Below are positions 9,581-18,907 of a DNA stretch of 64,000 nt, piece by piece (positions within the stretch are counted from its first letter, which is position 1; every line of letters starts with the position of its first letter). The stretch spans positions 1 to 64,000 of the forward strand of contig DNFT01000115.1 of NCBI GenBank assembly GCA_003486385.1. The letters run 5' to 3'. Source of the stretch: Eubacterium sp. (GTDB lineage: Bacteria > Bacillota > Clostridia > Lachnospirales > Lachnospiraceae). A program made the translations under genes and the position numbers. The notes under the pieces are model-generated. The model was not told where the DNA came from. It did not search any database and saw nothing but the letters and a program-made list of their open reading frames with translations.

Positions 9581-9651
9581 ATTGTCTCCATTCCGAAGCG
9601 TATCACATCACGCCCCACTCTCCATTAGTACTGATTCAAACTCATGCGCGT

Positions 9652-11253
9652 TTAATCCCAGCCATCGTTGAGCCAGTTTCGAAGAAGCATTGCGACCGCT
9701 TCCGGATTTTCCTGTACAAATTTTTCAATAGCCTTGCGTGCCTCAGACTTATCCTGAAGATCAATCTCCTCAAGCGGTGCCTGCTTCTCTCTTGTAGAGG
9801 CAAGCATATCCTCCACTGAAAGCTCCGGTTCTGTCTCCTCTACAGTAACAGGTCTTGCACTTCTGAATACTACAAACAGAAGGAGTCCGACAATCAGAAC
9901 CGCAAGAACGATCTGAATTATAAACGAAGTCGGTGTACTGCTCTTCGGAGTGTCTAAGAATACATACTTCATATTAGCTGAAATAGCTATATTGTTGACA
10001 TCTATACCTGTACCGAAAGCAATAAGCTGTGCCAAATCTTCCTCAACGGTAATAGGTGTAGGTGAGCTGTTGGCAAGCTTATACTCATCATATGTCATAT
10101 CGCCAAGCAGCCCCTGTGTTCTAAGGTCATCCTCAGAAACAACATTATACTTAGTAAGAATAATCGACAGGCTGGAATCGCTGTATACAATCGCCTCTGC
10201 CGCCTTCTCCTTGGTAGTATATGTGCTGTTCTGCAGCCAGTCTATCTGCGTAAGATTATACTCTCCATTGGTCGTAGTGCCGTTCTCAATATCGTATCCT
10301 GTGTCATCGTCATTGGATTCAGTACCTGCTGTTCCGCCGGAGCCAGTCCCATTAGTACTGTTGACCTCGTAGCTGGTGCTTCTTAAGCCCTCCTCAGAGC
10401 CATCCGGTATATTATATTTCTGGGTTATCTCAGTCACCTTATCGCTGTCAAATACAAGATTTGCCATAACCTCGGCGTCAGAATAATTCTGCATTGCAAG
10501 CGCAAGTTTCTTGACGCGTGCTTCCATATTGGTCATCATTTCTCTCTGGAACTTCGTGCTTGTCTTAAGTCCCGATGAGTTGCCGGAGGCATCCGCAATA
10601 CCTGAGAATAACAACTGCCCCTTGTCATCTATAACCACAACATTGTTGGTGTTGTTGCTTCCGACATTATTAGCAAGCATAAGACCTATTGCCTCTGTTG
10701 TAGACTCCGAAAGTGTCTTGCTGGTGACAAGTGTAGCTGTAATATGTGCATCCTTATTCTCCTCAAAAATTGAAGAGTTGTCCTCAAATTTGATTGTAAC
10801 CTGTGCGCTCTTTATTCCGTCAATCTTCGCAAGCTGTGCGGCGAACTTCTTCTCAAGTGTCTCTACATATAACTTTTCCTTGTCATCCTGCGTCTGTGAA
10901 AAGCTTCCGGTAAGGACATCGGCATAGGAATATCCGGTTGAAGCTATATTGTTAGAGCCAAGTACAAGCTGTGCCTCAATCTCATCTTTCTTGTCGATTA
11001 TGATTTCAAAATTTGAACCAACCGTACAAGGTATGTCATTGCTGGTGAGCAATTGTCTGACCTCCGTAGCCTCGGAAGCCGTTGAACAATACCGCACCAC
11101 AACCGTCTGTGGCTGTGCCAGAACGAATCCAAGTATTGCAATCGCAATAACTGCCACCAATACGGAAGAGATAAATATTGTTTTCTGTTTTTTATTGTAT
11201 TTATTCCAAAATTCCTTTATCTTATCAAGGTATTTTTTTACTATATCCGGCAT
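9652..11253 (-). CDS. fliF: Flagellar MS-ring protein FliF
   Basis: A 533-residue MS-ring protein. A transmembrane helix near the N-terminus (about 26-46) is followed by the YscJ/FliF ring-building domains and a low-complexity Ser/Thr/Asn/Gly region (about 300-330). A second transmembrane helix (about 443-463) precedes a cytoplasmic tail ending in a FliG-binding segment (ENPEAVAMLLRNWLNDGWD). FliF is the first structure assembled and the scaffold for the switch complex. It lies between fliE and fliG in the usual order; about 70 nt separate it from fliG. Confidence 0.95.
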   Translation of the reverse strand: MPDIVKKYLDKIKEFWNKYNKKQKTIFISSVLVAVIAIAILGFVLAQPQTVVVRYCSTASEATEVRQLLTSNDIPCTVGSNFEIIIDKKDEIEAQLVLGSNNIASTGYSYADVLTGSFSQTQDDKEKLYVETLEKKFAAQLAKIDGIKSAQVTIKFEDNSSIFEENKDAHITATLVTSKTLSESTTEAIGLMLANNVGSNNTNNVVVIDDKGQLLFSGIADASGNSSGLKTSTKFQREMMTNMEARVKKLALAMQNYSDAEVMANLVFDSDKVTEITQKYNIPDGSEEGLRSTSYEVNSTNGTGSGGTAGTESNDDDTGYDIENGTTTNGEYNLTQIDWLQNSTYTTKEKAAEAIVYSDSSLSIILTKYNVVSEDDLRTQGLLGDMTYDEYKLANSSPTPITVEEDLAQLIAFGTGIDVNNIAISANMKYVFLDTPKSSTPTSFIIQIVLAVLIVGLLLFVVFRSARPVTVEETEPELSVEDMLASTREKQAPLEEIDLQDKSEARKAIEKFVQENPEAVAMLLRNWLNDGWD

Positions 11254-11349
11254 ATGTGCTCTCCTGTATCACTAGTTATCTATTAAATCGGCTATCCGCA
11301 ATCCGCTGACGTTCTCTGCTTATCAGCCGAATAACTGAATCCGGTTAAA

Positions 11350-11670
11350 TTACACCTGTAGCTGCATAATTTCCTTGTATGCATCCAAAATTCCGTTTTT
11401 TATCGCAACAGTGTACTGAAGTGCTATATTAGCCTTGTTCTCAATAATACTCAGCTCATGAGTGCTTGTAAGCTTTCCCATTGCATAATCAATCTCAGCC
11501 TGCTGTGCCTGCTGTATGTAACCGTTCGTTCCTGAAATCAGGTTAACCGCTGCCTGATACAGCTCATCAAAGCTGCCGGAGCCTTCCGACTTCCCTGCCT
11601 TAGAATTATCAGCAATCGAGTTAGTAATGTAATCTGATGATACACCTGATAGTATATTAACTGTTGACAT
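11350..11670 (-). CDS. fliE: Flagellar hook-basal body complex protein FliE
   Basis: A 106-residue FliE, the adaptor between MS ring and rod. The C-terminal conserved helices (GTNGYIQQAQQAEIDYAMGKLTSTHELS and the following KANIALQYTVAIKNGILDAYKEIMQLQV region) are typical. Length fits the family (about 100). It follows flgC by about 33 nt and precedes fliF. Confidence 0.93.
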   Translation of the reverse strand: MSTVNILSGVSSDYITNSIADNSKAGKSEGSGSFDELYQAAVNLISGTNGYIQQAQQAEIDYAMGKLTSTHELSIIENKANIALQYTVAIKNGILDAYKEIMQLQV

Positions 11671-11703
11671 AAGTATTCCCCGCTTCTATTTGTATAATTA
11701 AAA

Positions 11704-12153
11704 TTATTTACCTATCTGAAGGCCCTTGCTCGCCATGCTCTTAGAAGCCTCAAATGCTGTTGCATTCGCCTCATATGAGCGTGAAGCATCGATAAGATCT
11801 GTCATCTCCGTTATGATATTGACATTAGGGTATGTTACATATCCGTTCTCATCTGCGTCCGGATGTGACGGATCATATACAAGCTCCATAGGTGTATCTG
11901 TATCATTCACTATGGCAGTCGCCTTAACTCCGTTGCCCACTCCGCTTCTGGTCGCATCAAAAATCTCGCTGAACGTGCGTATTCCATAATTATTCCCCTT
12001 CTCATTGAGAACAACATTCTTGCGTATATAAGCTCCGCCTTCATTCGTCCTTGTAGTCTTTACATTAGCTATATTCTCGGAAATAACATCCATTCTGAGT
12101 CTCTGCGCAGTCATTCCCGATGATGCTATATTAAATGAACTAAACAGTGCCAT
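11704..12153 (-). CDS. flgC: Flagellar basal-body rod protein FlgC
   Basis: A 149-residue proximal rod protein. The N-terminal rod motif (SSFNIASSGMTAQRLRMDVISENIANV) and a C-terminal rod helix (NIITEMTDLIDASRSYEANATAFEASKSM) are both present. The start is ATG of MALFSS, with AGGAGG 6 nt upstream; a longer reading would need a TTG inside that spacing. It lies between flgB and fliE. Confidence 0.95.
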   Translation of the reverse strand: MALFSSFNIASSGMTAQRLRMDVISENIANVKTTRTNEGGAYIRKNVVLNEKGNNYGIRTFSEIFDATRSGVGNGVKATAIVNDTDTPMELVYDPSHPDADENGYVTYPNVNIITEMTDLIDASRSYEANATAFEASKSMASKGLQIGK

Positions 12154-12177
12154 AATCAACCTCCTGCAAAATTATTT

Positions 12178-12576
12178 CTATTTAGAAAGAACTGACTTCA
12201 TTCTCTCGAATTCCTTATTAAGCCCTTCTATTATTCCATCATACATCAACTGGTTAGAGGCAAGTTCAGCCTCCTCCACATCAATATCCACATTATTTCC
12301 ATCAAGTCTTGTTGAAAGCTGTGAATTATCTGTATATACATAAGGCTTAAGCCTTGTATAATCGACATCAGCCACCTTCTGGTCAAGTGTGGAATTTGTC
12401 TTTCCCTGCCTTGCAATCTCATTCTGCAGAAGGCTCTCAAACTTCATGTCCTGTCTTTTAAAGCCCGGTGTGTCGACATTGGCTATATTGTTATTAAGTA
12501 TCTCATTCCTGGTCCATGCCGCATCAGCCGCCGATGAAAGCACATTGACATATCCAAATGCTCCAGATTCAAACAT
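12178..12576 (-). CDS. flgB: Flagellar basal-body rod protein FlgB
   Basis: A 132-residue proximal rod protein, first gene of the flagellar operon. It has the rod-family motif NEILNNNIANVDTPGFKRQDM near the N-terminus and a C-terminal helix with EAELASNQLMYDGIIEGLNKEF. A sigma-A-like promoter is visible about 70-100 nt upstream, with the codY terminator upstream of that, so transcription of the basal-body operon likely begins here. Confidence 0.95.
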   Translation of the reverse strand: MFESGAFGYVNVLSSAADAAWTRNEILNNNIANVDTPGFKRQDMKFESLLQNEIARQGKTNSTLDQKVADVDYTRLKPYVYTDNSQLSTRLDGNNVDIDVEEAELASNQLMYDGIIEGLNKEFERMKSVLSK

Positions 12577-12647
12577 TCTTCATTCTCCTTTATGATAATA
12601 AATTTATCAATTTCTCAAAAACCTAAAGTTATACATTCTTCTTATCA

Positions 12648-12675
12648 ATTATAAGACATCCCCGGAAAAAAACAA
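12648..12675 (-). promoter_or_regulatory. Putative sigma-A promoter of the flagellar operon
   Basis: On the minus strand, TTGTTT (12675-12670) and a perfect TATAAT (12653-12648) are separated by 16 nt, about 70 nt before the flgB start. It is the only good promoter match between codY and flgB. Confidence 0.6.
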
Positions 12676-12699
12676 GCTTTTTTTACAATATCTTACATA

Positions 12700-12738
12700 T
12701 TAATTCAAATAATGCGCTGTTCTAAACAGAGCAGCGCA
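12700..12738 (-). terminator. Putative terminator downstream of codY
   Basis: An 11-bp stem (12713-12723 with 12728-12738, one G-U pair, AAAC loop) lies 25 nt after the codY stop. It is followed on the minus strand by a moderately T-rich stretch (TTATTTGAATTA). It would separate codY from the flagellar promoter. Confidence 0.55.
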
Positions 12739-12762
12739 CTCTTCCTAAATATAATTAGTCTG

Positions 12763-13539
12763 TTATTCAGTCAAATCTATCTTCTTGAGTTCATCAAAGA
12801 CCACATCATTGAGCACCTTGATATATGTTCCCTTCATTCCCGAAGACCTTGATTCAATAACCCCCGCACTCTCAAACTTTCTGAGTGCATTGACTATAAC
12901 CGAACGTGTAATTCCCACCCTGTCGGCAATCTTGCTTGCGACCAGAATCCCCTCGTTGCCGTCAAGTTCCTCGAAAATATGCTTGATAGCCTCAAGCTCT
13001 GAAAATGACAATGTACTTATCGCAGACTTTACAATATGAACCTTTCTCGTCTCCTCTGCATTCTCCTCGTTGACCGAACGCATCATCTCAAGCCCGACAA
13101 CCGTTGTACCATACTCACACAAAATTATATCGTCTATATCATACTGGCTGTCACACTTATACATAAACAATGTACCAAGACGCTCACCTGCAATATCTAT
13201 AGGTGCGATAATTGCCTGATACTTTTTAGCATCTCCTCTTCCAAAGCCAAGGGTTTCCAGATTGACATTCTCTTTCGTCGAAAGAACACTGAGTAAACGC
13301 TCATTAAGCATGTGATCAATGAATTCTCCCACCTCGTCATCAATCAGTTCCTTAATCTCCTCAACCCCATCACAGGTGCTGCTTCCTAATACCTTGCCCT
13401 TCTTGCTTATAACAAGAGTATTGGACACCAATATCTCACTGAGAACCTGGCATATATCGTTGAATACCACCTTGTGAGAATTATTGTTGTGCAAAAGTTT
13501 ATTGATTTTCCTCGTCTTATCAAGTAACTGAACGCTCAT
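12763..13539 (-). CDS. codY: GTP-sensing transcriptional pleiotropic repressor CodY
   Basis: A 258-residue CodY (B. subtilis CodY is 259). The N-terminal GAF-type domain begins MSVQLLDKTRKINKLLH; the C-terminal winged helix-turn-helix contains IADRVGITRSVIVNALRKFESAGVIESRSSGMKGTYIK, the near-invariant CodY DNA-binding block. CodY senses branched-chain amino acids and GTP and represses nutrient-limitation genes, often motility and sporulation too. The ATG of MSVQLL is chosen because AAAGGGTGG is 8 nt upstream; the upstream ATG at 13560 lacks such a site. A terminator-like hairpin lies in the leader just upstream. Confidence 0.96.
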   Translation of the reverse strand: MSVQLLDKTRKINKLLHNNNSHKVVFNDICQVLSEILVSNTLVISKKGKVLGSSTCDGVEEIKELIDDEVGEFIDHMLNERLLSVLSTKENVNLETLGFGRGDAKKYQAIIAPIDIAGERLGTLFMYKCDSQYDIDDIILCEYGTTVVGLEMMRSVNEENAEETRKVHIVKSAISTLSFSELEAIKHIFEELDGNEGILVASKIADRVGITRSVIVNALRKFESAGVIESRSSGMKGTYIKVLNDVVFDELKKIDLTE

Positions 13540-13585
13540 CCGTGCAACCACCCTTTCCATATAAATAATAACTTACCTTTATCAA

Positions 13586-13629
13586 CAAAAAACTTAGCAA
13601 ATAGAATATTATTGCTTCTACTTGCTAAG
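13586..13629 (-). terminator. Rho-independent terminator (topA end) or codY leader attenuator
   Basis: A 13-bp stem (13593-13605 with 13617-13629, one G-U pair, 11-nt loop) followed on the minus strand by TTTTTTGTTG. It lies 120 nt after the topA stop and 47 nt before the codY start. It most simply ends the comM-dprA-topA transcript. The AT-rich, promoter-like sequence immediately upstream (13630-13680) leaves open that the hairpin is inside the codY leader. Confidence 0.75.
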
Positions 13630-13748
13630 TTTAGCATAAATTATTTGAATATACAATAGTTTTTGTATATTTTTTTGTGAATAGTCTGAATAATTGTTAT
13701 AATTCTTAATATTCTGTTTCATGCACAGGAAATTTAGTTCTTATTATC

Positions 13749-15821
13749 TTATTTATCCATCTTATCCATGACATATCCGCAGTGTTCATCCGCACAGACA
13801 AGCTTATTGCCCTTTTCAACCATATATCCGCCACATTCAGGACATTTCTTGTCTGACGGCTTCTGCCATGACATAAAATCGCACTCAGGGAAGCCTTCAC
13901 ATCCGAAGTATTTTCTTCCCTTCTTCGTCTTCTTAATGACAATATCCTTACCGCACTTAGGGCAGGCAACGCCTATCCTCTCAAGATACGGCTTAGTATT
14001 TCGACATTCAGGAAATCCCGGGCAGGCTAAGAACTTGCCATGTGGTCCATACTTAATGACCATCATTCGACCACAAACATCACACGGAATGTCTGTAACC
14101 TCATCTTCAATCTTAACCTCCTCAAGCTCCTTCTCAGCATTCTTAACTGCCTCATCCAGATCCGGATAGAAGTTTCTCACAACAGTCTTCCACTGTATGC
14201 TGCCATCAGCAACACCATCAAGAAGTGATTCCATGTTAGCTGTGAAGTTGACATCAACAATGACAGGGAAGGCCTTCATCATTATTGAATTTACGGCTTC
14301 TCCGAGCTCCGTCACATATAGATTTTTATTTTCCTTGGCAACATATCTTCTATTAATTATAGTCGTTATAGTAGGTGCATAAGTACTTGGACGTCCTATT
14401 CCAAGCTCCTCAAGCGTTCTTACAAGCGATGCCTCGGTGTAATGTGCAGGCGGCTGTGTGAAATGCTGTCTGCTGTCCGTATCCTCAAGAGTTATAACGC
14501 TGTCCGTACTCAGGCTCCCCACCATTGAATTATTCTCTTCCTTCTCCTCATCAGCCTCAGCATATACCGACATAAATCCGTCAAACACAAGTCTTGATGA
14601 TGATGATGAGAAATGGTGTCCACCAACTGTAATCTTAGCCGTAGTTGTCTCATATCTCGCCGGCTGCATTCTGCTCGCCGCAAAGCGCTTCCATATCAGC
14701 TGGTACAGACGGAACTGGTCGCGTGCAAGCGAATCCTTAATCTTAGCAGGCGTAAGCTCGATATCGGTAGGTCTGATTGCTTCATGCGCATCCTGAATTT
14801 TTTTATCATTCTCTTTCTTGTTATCTATCGGACAGTAATAATCAACACCATAGTTATTCTTTATATACTCACGCGCAGAGACATCCGCTTCCGCTGCAAC
14901 TCTTGTGGAATCGGTTCTCAGATAGGTTATGATACCGATTGTACCATGACCATCTATATCCACTCCTTCATATAACTGCTGTGCAATGCGCATGGTCTTC
15001 TGGGTTGAAAAATTAAGTGCCTTGGCTGCTTCCTGCTGGAGTGTACTTGTTGTAAACGGAAGAGGAGCCTTTCTTATCCTCTCACTCTTCTTTACCTCAT
15101 CTATCTTAGCAGCACCATTCTTAAGCCCGGCAAGAACCGCATTCTTCTCGTTCTCATTATGAATAGCTGAATTGCCGTTTTCATCGCCAATGTACTTCGC
15201 CGTCAACAGTTTTTTCTCACCCTTGACTTTAAAAATACCATCGATTGTCCAATATTCCTCAGGAATAAACGCATTTATCTCCGCTTCCCTGTCGCAGATT
15301 ATCCTGAGCGCAACCGACTGAACTCGTCCGGCGCTCAGCCCCCTCTTTACCTTCTCCCAGAGAACCGGGCTAATGCGGTAGCCCACCATACGGTCAAGTA
15401 TTCTTCGCGACTGCTGTGCATCGACAAGGTTCATGTCAAGCTTCCTTGGTTCCTTTATCGAAGCCTTAACAGCATTCTTGGTAATCTCATTAAAGCTTAT
15501 TCTGTTGATATCCTTATCATCTATCTTAAGTGCCTGTGCAAGGTGCCACGAAATAGCCTCTCCTTCACGGTCAGGGTCGGTTGCAAGATAAACCTTATCC
15601 GCCTTTTTAACCTCTCTTCTAAGATGGGCAAGTATATCTCCCTTACCTCTTATTGTTATATATTTTGGTTCAAAGTCATGTTCCGTATCTATTCCCAGCG
15701 TACTCTTAGGCAAATCACGAACATGGCCCTGTGATGCAACCACTTCATAATTAGAACCAAGAAATTTCTTGATGGTCTTCACCTTTGCCGGGGACTCAAC
15801 GATTACAAGATATTTTGCCAT
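13749..15821 (-). CDS. topA: DNA topoisomerase I (TopA)
   Basis: A 690-residue type IA topoisomerase that relaxes negative supercoils. The TOPRIM domain begins MAKYLVIVESPAKVKTIKKF and has the acidic DPDREGEAI motif (about 82-90). The catalytic tyrosine is Y300 in IGIITYLRTDSTR. Three C-terminal zinc-ribbon modules (CDVCGRMM..., CPKCGKDI..., CPECGGYM..., each with paired cysteines) cover about residues 565-690. Full length for Firmicutes. It lies 17 nt downstream of dprA, as in other Lachnospiraceae and Bacillus. Confidence 0.97.
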   Translation of the reverse strand: MAKYLVIVESPAKVKTIKKFLGSNYEVVASQGHVRDLPKSTLGIDTEHDFEPKYITIRGKGDILAHLRREVKKADKVYLATDPDREGEAISWHLAQALKIDDKDINRISFNEITKNAVKASIKEPRKLDMNLVDAQQSRRILDRMVGYRISPVLWEKVKRGLSAGRVQSVALRIICDREAEINAFIPEEYWTIDGIFKVKGEKKLLTAKYIGDENGNSAIHNENEKNAVLAGLKNGAAKIDEVKKSERIRKAPLPFTTSTLQQEAAKALNFSTQKTMRIAQQLYEGVDIDGHGTIGIITYLRTDSTRVAAEADVSAREYIKNNYGVDYYCPIDNKKENDKKIQDAHEAIRPTDIELTPAKIKDSLARDQFRLYQLIWKRFAASRMQPARYETTTAKITVGGHHFSSSSSRLVFDGFMSVYAEADEEKEENNSMVGSLSTDSVITLEDTDSRQHFTQPPAHYTEASLVRTLEELGIGRPSTYAPTITTIINRRYVAKENKNLYVTELGEAVNSIMMKAFPVIVDVNFTANMESLLDGVADGSIQWKTVVRNFYPDLDEAVKNAEKELEEVKIEDEVTDIPCDVCGRMMVIKYGPHGKFLACPGFPECRNTKPYLERIGVACPKCGKDIVIKKTKKGRKYFGCEGFPECDFMSWQKPSDKKCPECGGYMVEKGNKLVCADEHCGYVMDKMDK

Positions 15822-15838
15822 GACAACTCCTCCAGTTA

Positions 15839-16987
15839 TTATTTTCCTCGCACGTACATTCCTCCAATTCGTTTTGCAAGTCCGGCAAGCTCAAGTCTCA
15901 CAAGACATTCCGCTGCCTCCTTGAAGCTTACTCCGCTCTTACGAATTAAATCATCAATGCTCTGCGGGTTAAAATCTAAATGACTATACAACATTTTCTC
16001 CGGCTTTGCAAGTTTTATTTGTGAATTTTTTATATTGACAGAATAATTTTGTACTTCTGACAGTCCCAATTCAAATAAAATATCGTCCATACATGTTATG
16101 ACAGCAGCACCTTGACGTATCAGCCTGTTACATCCCATGCTCAGCACATCTGTCACTCTCCCCGGCAATGCCATGACCGTTCTGCCCTGTTCTAACGAAT
16201 GGTCGGCAGTTATAAGAGAACCACTTTTAACTCCGGCTTCAACAACAATCACAACATCTGACAGCCCGCTTATAATTCTGTTTCTCATAGGAAAGAATCC
16301 CGATAACGGCTTCGTGTCGGGACGATATTCAGAAATTATCCCCCCACCCTTCTGTATTATCTCATCGTATGTGAAACGATTCTCCGGCGGATAGCAATGA
16401 TTGATTCCACTTCCAAATACCGCAAATGTCCTTCCTCCGTCAACTCCGAGACATCCGTTATGCGATGCGGTATCTATCCCTCTCGCAAACCCGCTGACAA
16501 TCTGCACTCCATACCGTGCAAGCTGCGCGGCAATATCCTTTGCCATGCTTCTGCCATATTCGCTGCACGCCCTTGCCCCTACAATCGCCACCGTCTTATG
16601 GTTCTGTTCCGGAAGCCTTCCGCGATAATAGAGTATGTACGGCGCATCAAAAATATCCCTAAGTTTTTCAGGGTAGTCACTTGAATCAATGCAGACCATA
16701 TTTATATCCGACGCTGCCAACCCTTCAAATTCCTTGTCAAGCCTTCTCTTAAGGCTCCTGTCGAAAAAAGCTCCAATCTGTGCATCACTGTATTTTATAT
16801 CTGACAAAGAAAACACCTGTCTTAAGAACTCCTCAGCCTTCTCCTGTCCTACGCTCTCTTCAATTTCATACAGCTCCCACACATCATCCACTGCCGCCCT
16901 GAGTGCCGCCAGCTTCTTATATCCATATCCCGGCAGATTGGTAAGCCAGAACCATGCCCTGATACGCTTATTTTCTTCATCCATCAT
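15839..16987 (-). CDS. dprA: DNA-processing protein DprA (Smf)
   Basis: A 382-residue DprA, which binds incoming single-stranded DNA and loads RecA during natural transformation. The N-terminal helix-hairpin-helix/SAM-like region is followed by the Rossmann-like domain (VAIVGARACSEYGRSMAKDIA, FARGIDTASHNG, FGSGINHCYPPENR, SEYRPDTKPLSGFFPMRNR). A C-terminal winged helix (about 320-382) may bind DNA. Its ATG overlaps by 4 nt (ATGA) the stop that an intact comM reading frame would use, showing the ancestral coupling of the two genes. Confidence 0.95.
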   Translation of the reverse strand: MMDEENKRIRAWFWLTNLPGYGYKKLAALRAAVDDVWELYEIEESVGQEKAEEFLRQVFSLSDIKYSDAQIGAFFDRSLKRRLDKEFEGLAASDINMVCIDSSDYPEKLRDIFDAPYILYYRGRLPEQNHKTVAIVGARACSEYGRSMAKDIAAQLARYGVQIVSGFARGIDTASHNGCLGVDGGRTFAVFGSGINHCYPPENRFTYDEIIQKGGGIISEYRPDTKPLSGFFPMRNRIISGLSDVVIVVEAGVKSGSLITADHSLEQGRTVMALPGRVTDVLSMGCNRLIRQGAAVITCMDDILFELGLSEVQNYSVNIKNSQIKLAKPEKMLYSHLDFNPQSIDDLIRKSGVSFKEAAECLVRLELAGLAKRIGGMYVRGK

Positions 16988-17094
16988 TCATCCCCCTTAT
17001 CCTTCACCCTGTAGCTCAACGCCTCGAGCACATGCCGCTCCTCCACATTCTCCGCTCCATCGATATCCGCCAATGTACGCGCCACCTTGAGCGC
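16984..17094 (-). pseudogene. Out-of-frame original C-terminus of comM
   Basis: In the shifted frame the DNA reads ALKVARTLADIDGAEN, then EERHVLEALSYRVKDKGDE and a stop, which is the expected YifB/ComM C-terminal helix bundle. It follows directly on the in-frame GLSAR motif, with the usual AYxR residues missing. Its TGA (16986-16984) overlaps the dprA ATG. It is either a real frameshift or an assembly/sequencing error. Confidence 0.8.
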
Positions 17095-18619
17095 CTCTGG
17101 CACTCAGTCCATATACATCATACGCTTCTCTCATAAGCTTCTCGGATATATCGTCAAGTCGGCAGTATTTCTTAATCTCATCATTAGTCATACGGCTGTT
17201 ATAACGTCCCTCGCCAAGTCTTTCCTGCTGGACTCTCCACACACGTTCAACAATTTTCCGCATATTGGAGCTGTCGAAATTCCCAATTACTGTCTGCATA
17301 TCACCATCTTCATCTGTTCTTTTACCGGCATTTTCATCTGCTTTTCGTCTGTCTCCTGCTCCGGTCTTTTCATCCATTCTTCTTTCACCTTTTATTTCTT
17401 CAGAAGCCACATTTTTACCTATAAGCTCGTCAAAGCTTACCCTCTGCAATGATATGGATATATCAATTCTGTCTAGTATCGGCCTGCTTATGCGCCCATA
17501 GTGCTTATTCACATCCCATGTGGTACACCGGCACCTTGTCCTATCGGGATAGAAACCGCATGCACAGGGATTTATAGCCGTCGCAAGCATGAAATCAGCC
17601 GGCAGCTCACAGGAGCCTGTAATCCTGTTAATCACTATCCTTCCCGATTCAAGCGGCTCCCTCAGCTGCTCCACAACCCTTGTGTCAAAGCGTGTAAGCT
17701 CATCAAGAAACAGCACTCCCTTAGACGCAAGCGACACCTCCCCCGGTTCAACCAATCGTCCACCGCCTATAAGCGCCGCCGACGTAATCGAATGATGTGG
17801 TGCACGGAACGGTCTTACACTCATATCCGGTCTGCCGCCAAGCTTTCCGGCTATGCTGTAAATGCAGGCAAGCTCAAGCTGTTCATTCTTAGACATGCCG
17901 GGCATAATGGTCGGAATACGCGATACAAGCATCGTCTTTCCAGCTCCCGGAGGTCCCATAAGCAGTATATTGTGTCTTCCCGCAACGGCTGTGAGCATGG
18001 CTTTCTTGGCATACTCCTGACCATATATATCTGAATAGTCAGGATTTACCTTATCTTCATCGCTGCACCTGTCACAGACTGCATTAGCATCAATAACCTC
18101 ACAATATTTCCCATCATCCTGTTCATCTACAAGCTCCGATAAATGCTGCACAGGAATAATCTCTATCTCCGGCACCATAAGCGCCTCTGAGTAGTTAGCC
18201 GCAGGAACTATGCACCCCGCATATCCCTGCTTCTTCGCCTCAAGCACCGCCGGAAGCACACCTCTCACACCGATAACCGCGCCATCAAGCCCAAGCTCAC
18301 CAATCACAATCCTGCTCTTCAGCTTATCCTCCACAATAATACCTATCTCCTCAAGAATGGCACATGCAACCGCAAGGTCAAAGCCTGTCCCCTCCTTGCG
18401 CATTGCCGCAGGTGCAATATTGATTGTCACCCTTCCCTGCGGGAACGGATAGCCGCACTTCTTGATTGCGACCCTGATTCTCTCCCTGCCGTCCTTTACT
18501 GAACTTCCAAGGTTGCCTGTCATCTCTATGTCCGGCAGCCCGCCCGACACATCTGCCTCCACCTCAAGCAACGTAGCACCCATCGCTGTGACCATCGCAC
18601 AGCCCACCTTGCTCACCAT
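16997..18619 (-). CDS. comM: ComM/YifB-type Mg-chelatase-like AAA+ ATPase, C-terminus frameshifted
   Basis: A 540-residue YifB/ComM family AAA+ ATPase (branch-migration helicase aiding integration of transforming DNA in species where it is studied). The N-terminal Lon-protease-like domain begins MVSKVGCAMVTAMGATLLEVEADV. Walker A is GPPGAGKT, Walker B LFLDE, followed by FRAPHHS and CACGFYPD. The ATG used has GGAGG 7 nt upstream; an in-frame extension to 18763 lacks family similarity. The last about 33 residues (after GLSARG) do not match the family, while the +1-shifted frame from 17094 does, ending at 16984. Relative to the family about four residues plus frame are lost, equivalent to an 11-nt deletion. 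There is also an insert rich in Lys, Asp and Arg at about 425-455. Confidence 0.85.
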   Translation of the reverse strand: MVSKVGCAMVTAMGATLLEVEADVSGGLPDIEMTGNLGSSVKDGRERIRVAIKKCGYPFPQGRVTINIAPAAMRKEGTGFDLAVACAILEEIGIIVEDKLKSRIVIGELGLDGAVIGVRGVLPAVLEAKKQGYAGCIVPAANYSEALMVPEIEIIPVQHLSELVDEQDDGKYCEVIDANAVCDRCSDEDKVNPDYSDIYGQEYAKKAMLTAVAGRHNILLMGPPGAGKTMLVSRIPTIMPGMSKNEQLELACIYSIAGKLGGRPDMSVRPFRAPHHSITSAALIGGGRLVEPGEVSLASKGVLFLDELTRFDTRVVEQLREPLESGRIVINRITGSCELPADFMLATAINPCACGFYPDRTRCRCTTWDVNKHYGRISRPILDRIDISISLQRVSFDELIGKNVASEEIKGERRMDEKTGAGDRRKADENAGKRTDEDGDMQTVIGNFDSSNMRKIVERVWRVQQERLGEGRYNSRMTNDEIKKYCRLDDISEKLMREAYDVYGLSARGAQGGAYIGGYRWSGECGGAACARGVELQGEG

Positions 18620-18831
18620 AGTAAATCCTCCATTCTTATATTCTCCAAATGAAAAACCTGTAACCTCATTAACTGATGTTGGGCTCAAAAGGTATTTTGC
18701 CCCCAATGATACCGAATTGCTTCGTGCCATGCACTCTCTGATTAAGTACTTAAAAACTTTCACAAATTAAAATTGAAATGTGGTCTGAAACAGACCGGAT
18801 ACTGCTGAAATAAGATTAAACATTCTTGAGC

Positions 18832-18870
18832 CTTCCCTGCTCATTGTATTTTGCAATGAAAGCAGGGAAG
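18832..18870 (-). terminator. Strong hairpin between the Rpn-type gene and comM
   Basis: A CTTCCCTGCT / AGCAGGGAAG stem (18832-18841 with 18861-18870), extended inside by CATTG/CAATG. It has no clear T-run on the minus strand, so termination strength is uncertain. A second small hairpin GGTCTGaaaCAGACC is at 18782-18796. Confidence 0.45.
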
Positions 18871-18907
18871 ATTTATTGCTTATGTATTTTTCTTAGCTTC
18901 GACGTTT

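Noticed and set aside
12600..12620. CodY box in front of flgB
   Set aside because: The best dyad near TTTTTGAGAAATT differs from AATTTTCWGAAAATT at about six of fifteen positions.
18620..18763. 48-residue N-terminal extension of comM
   Set aside because: The YifB family starts at MVSKVG, which has GGAGG 7 nt upstream; the extension has no family similarity.
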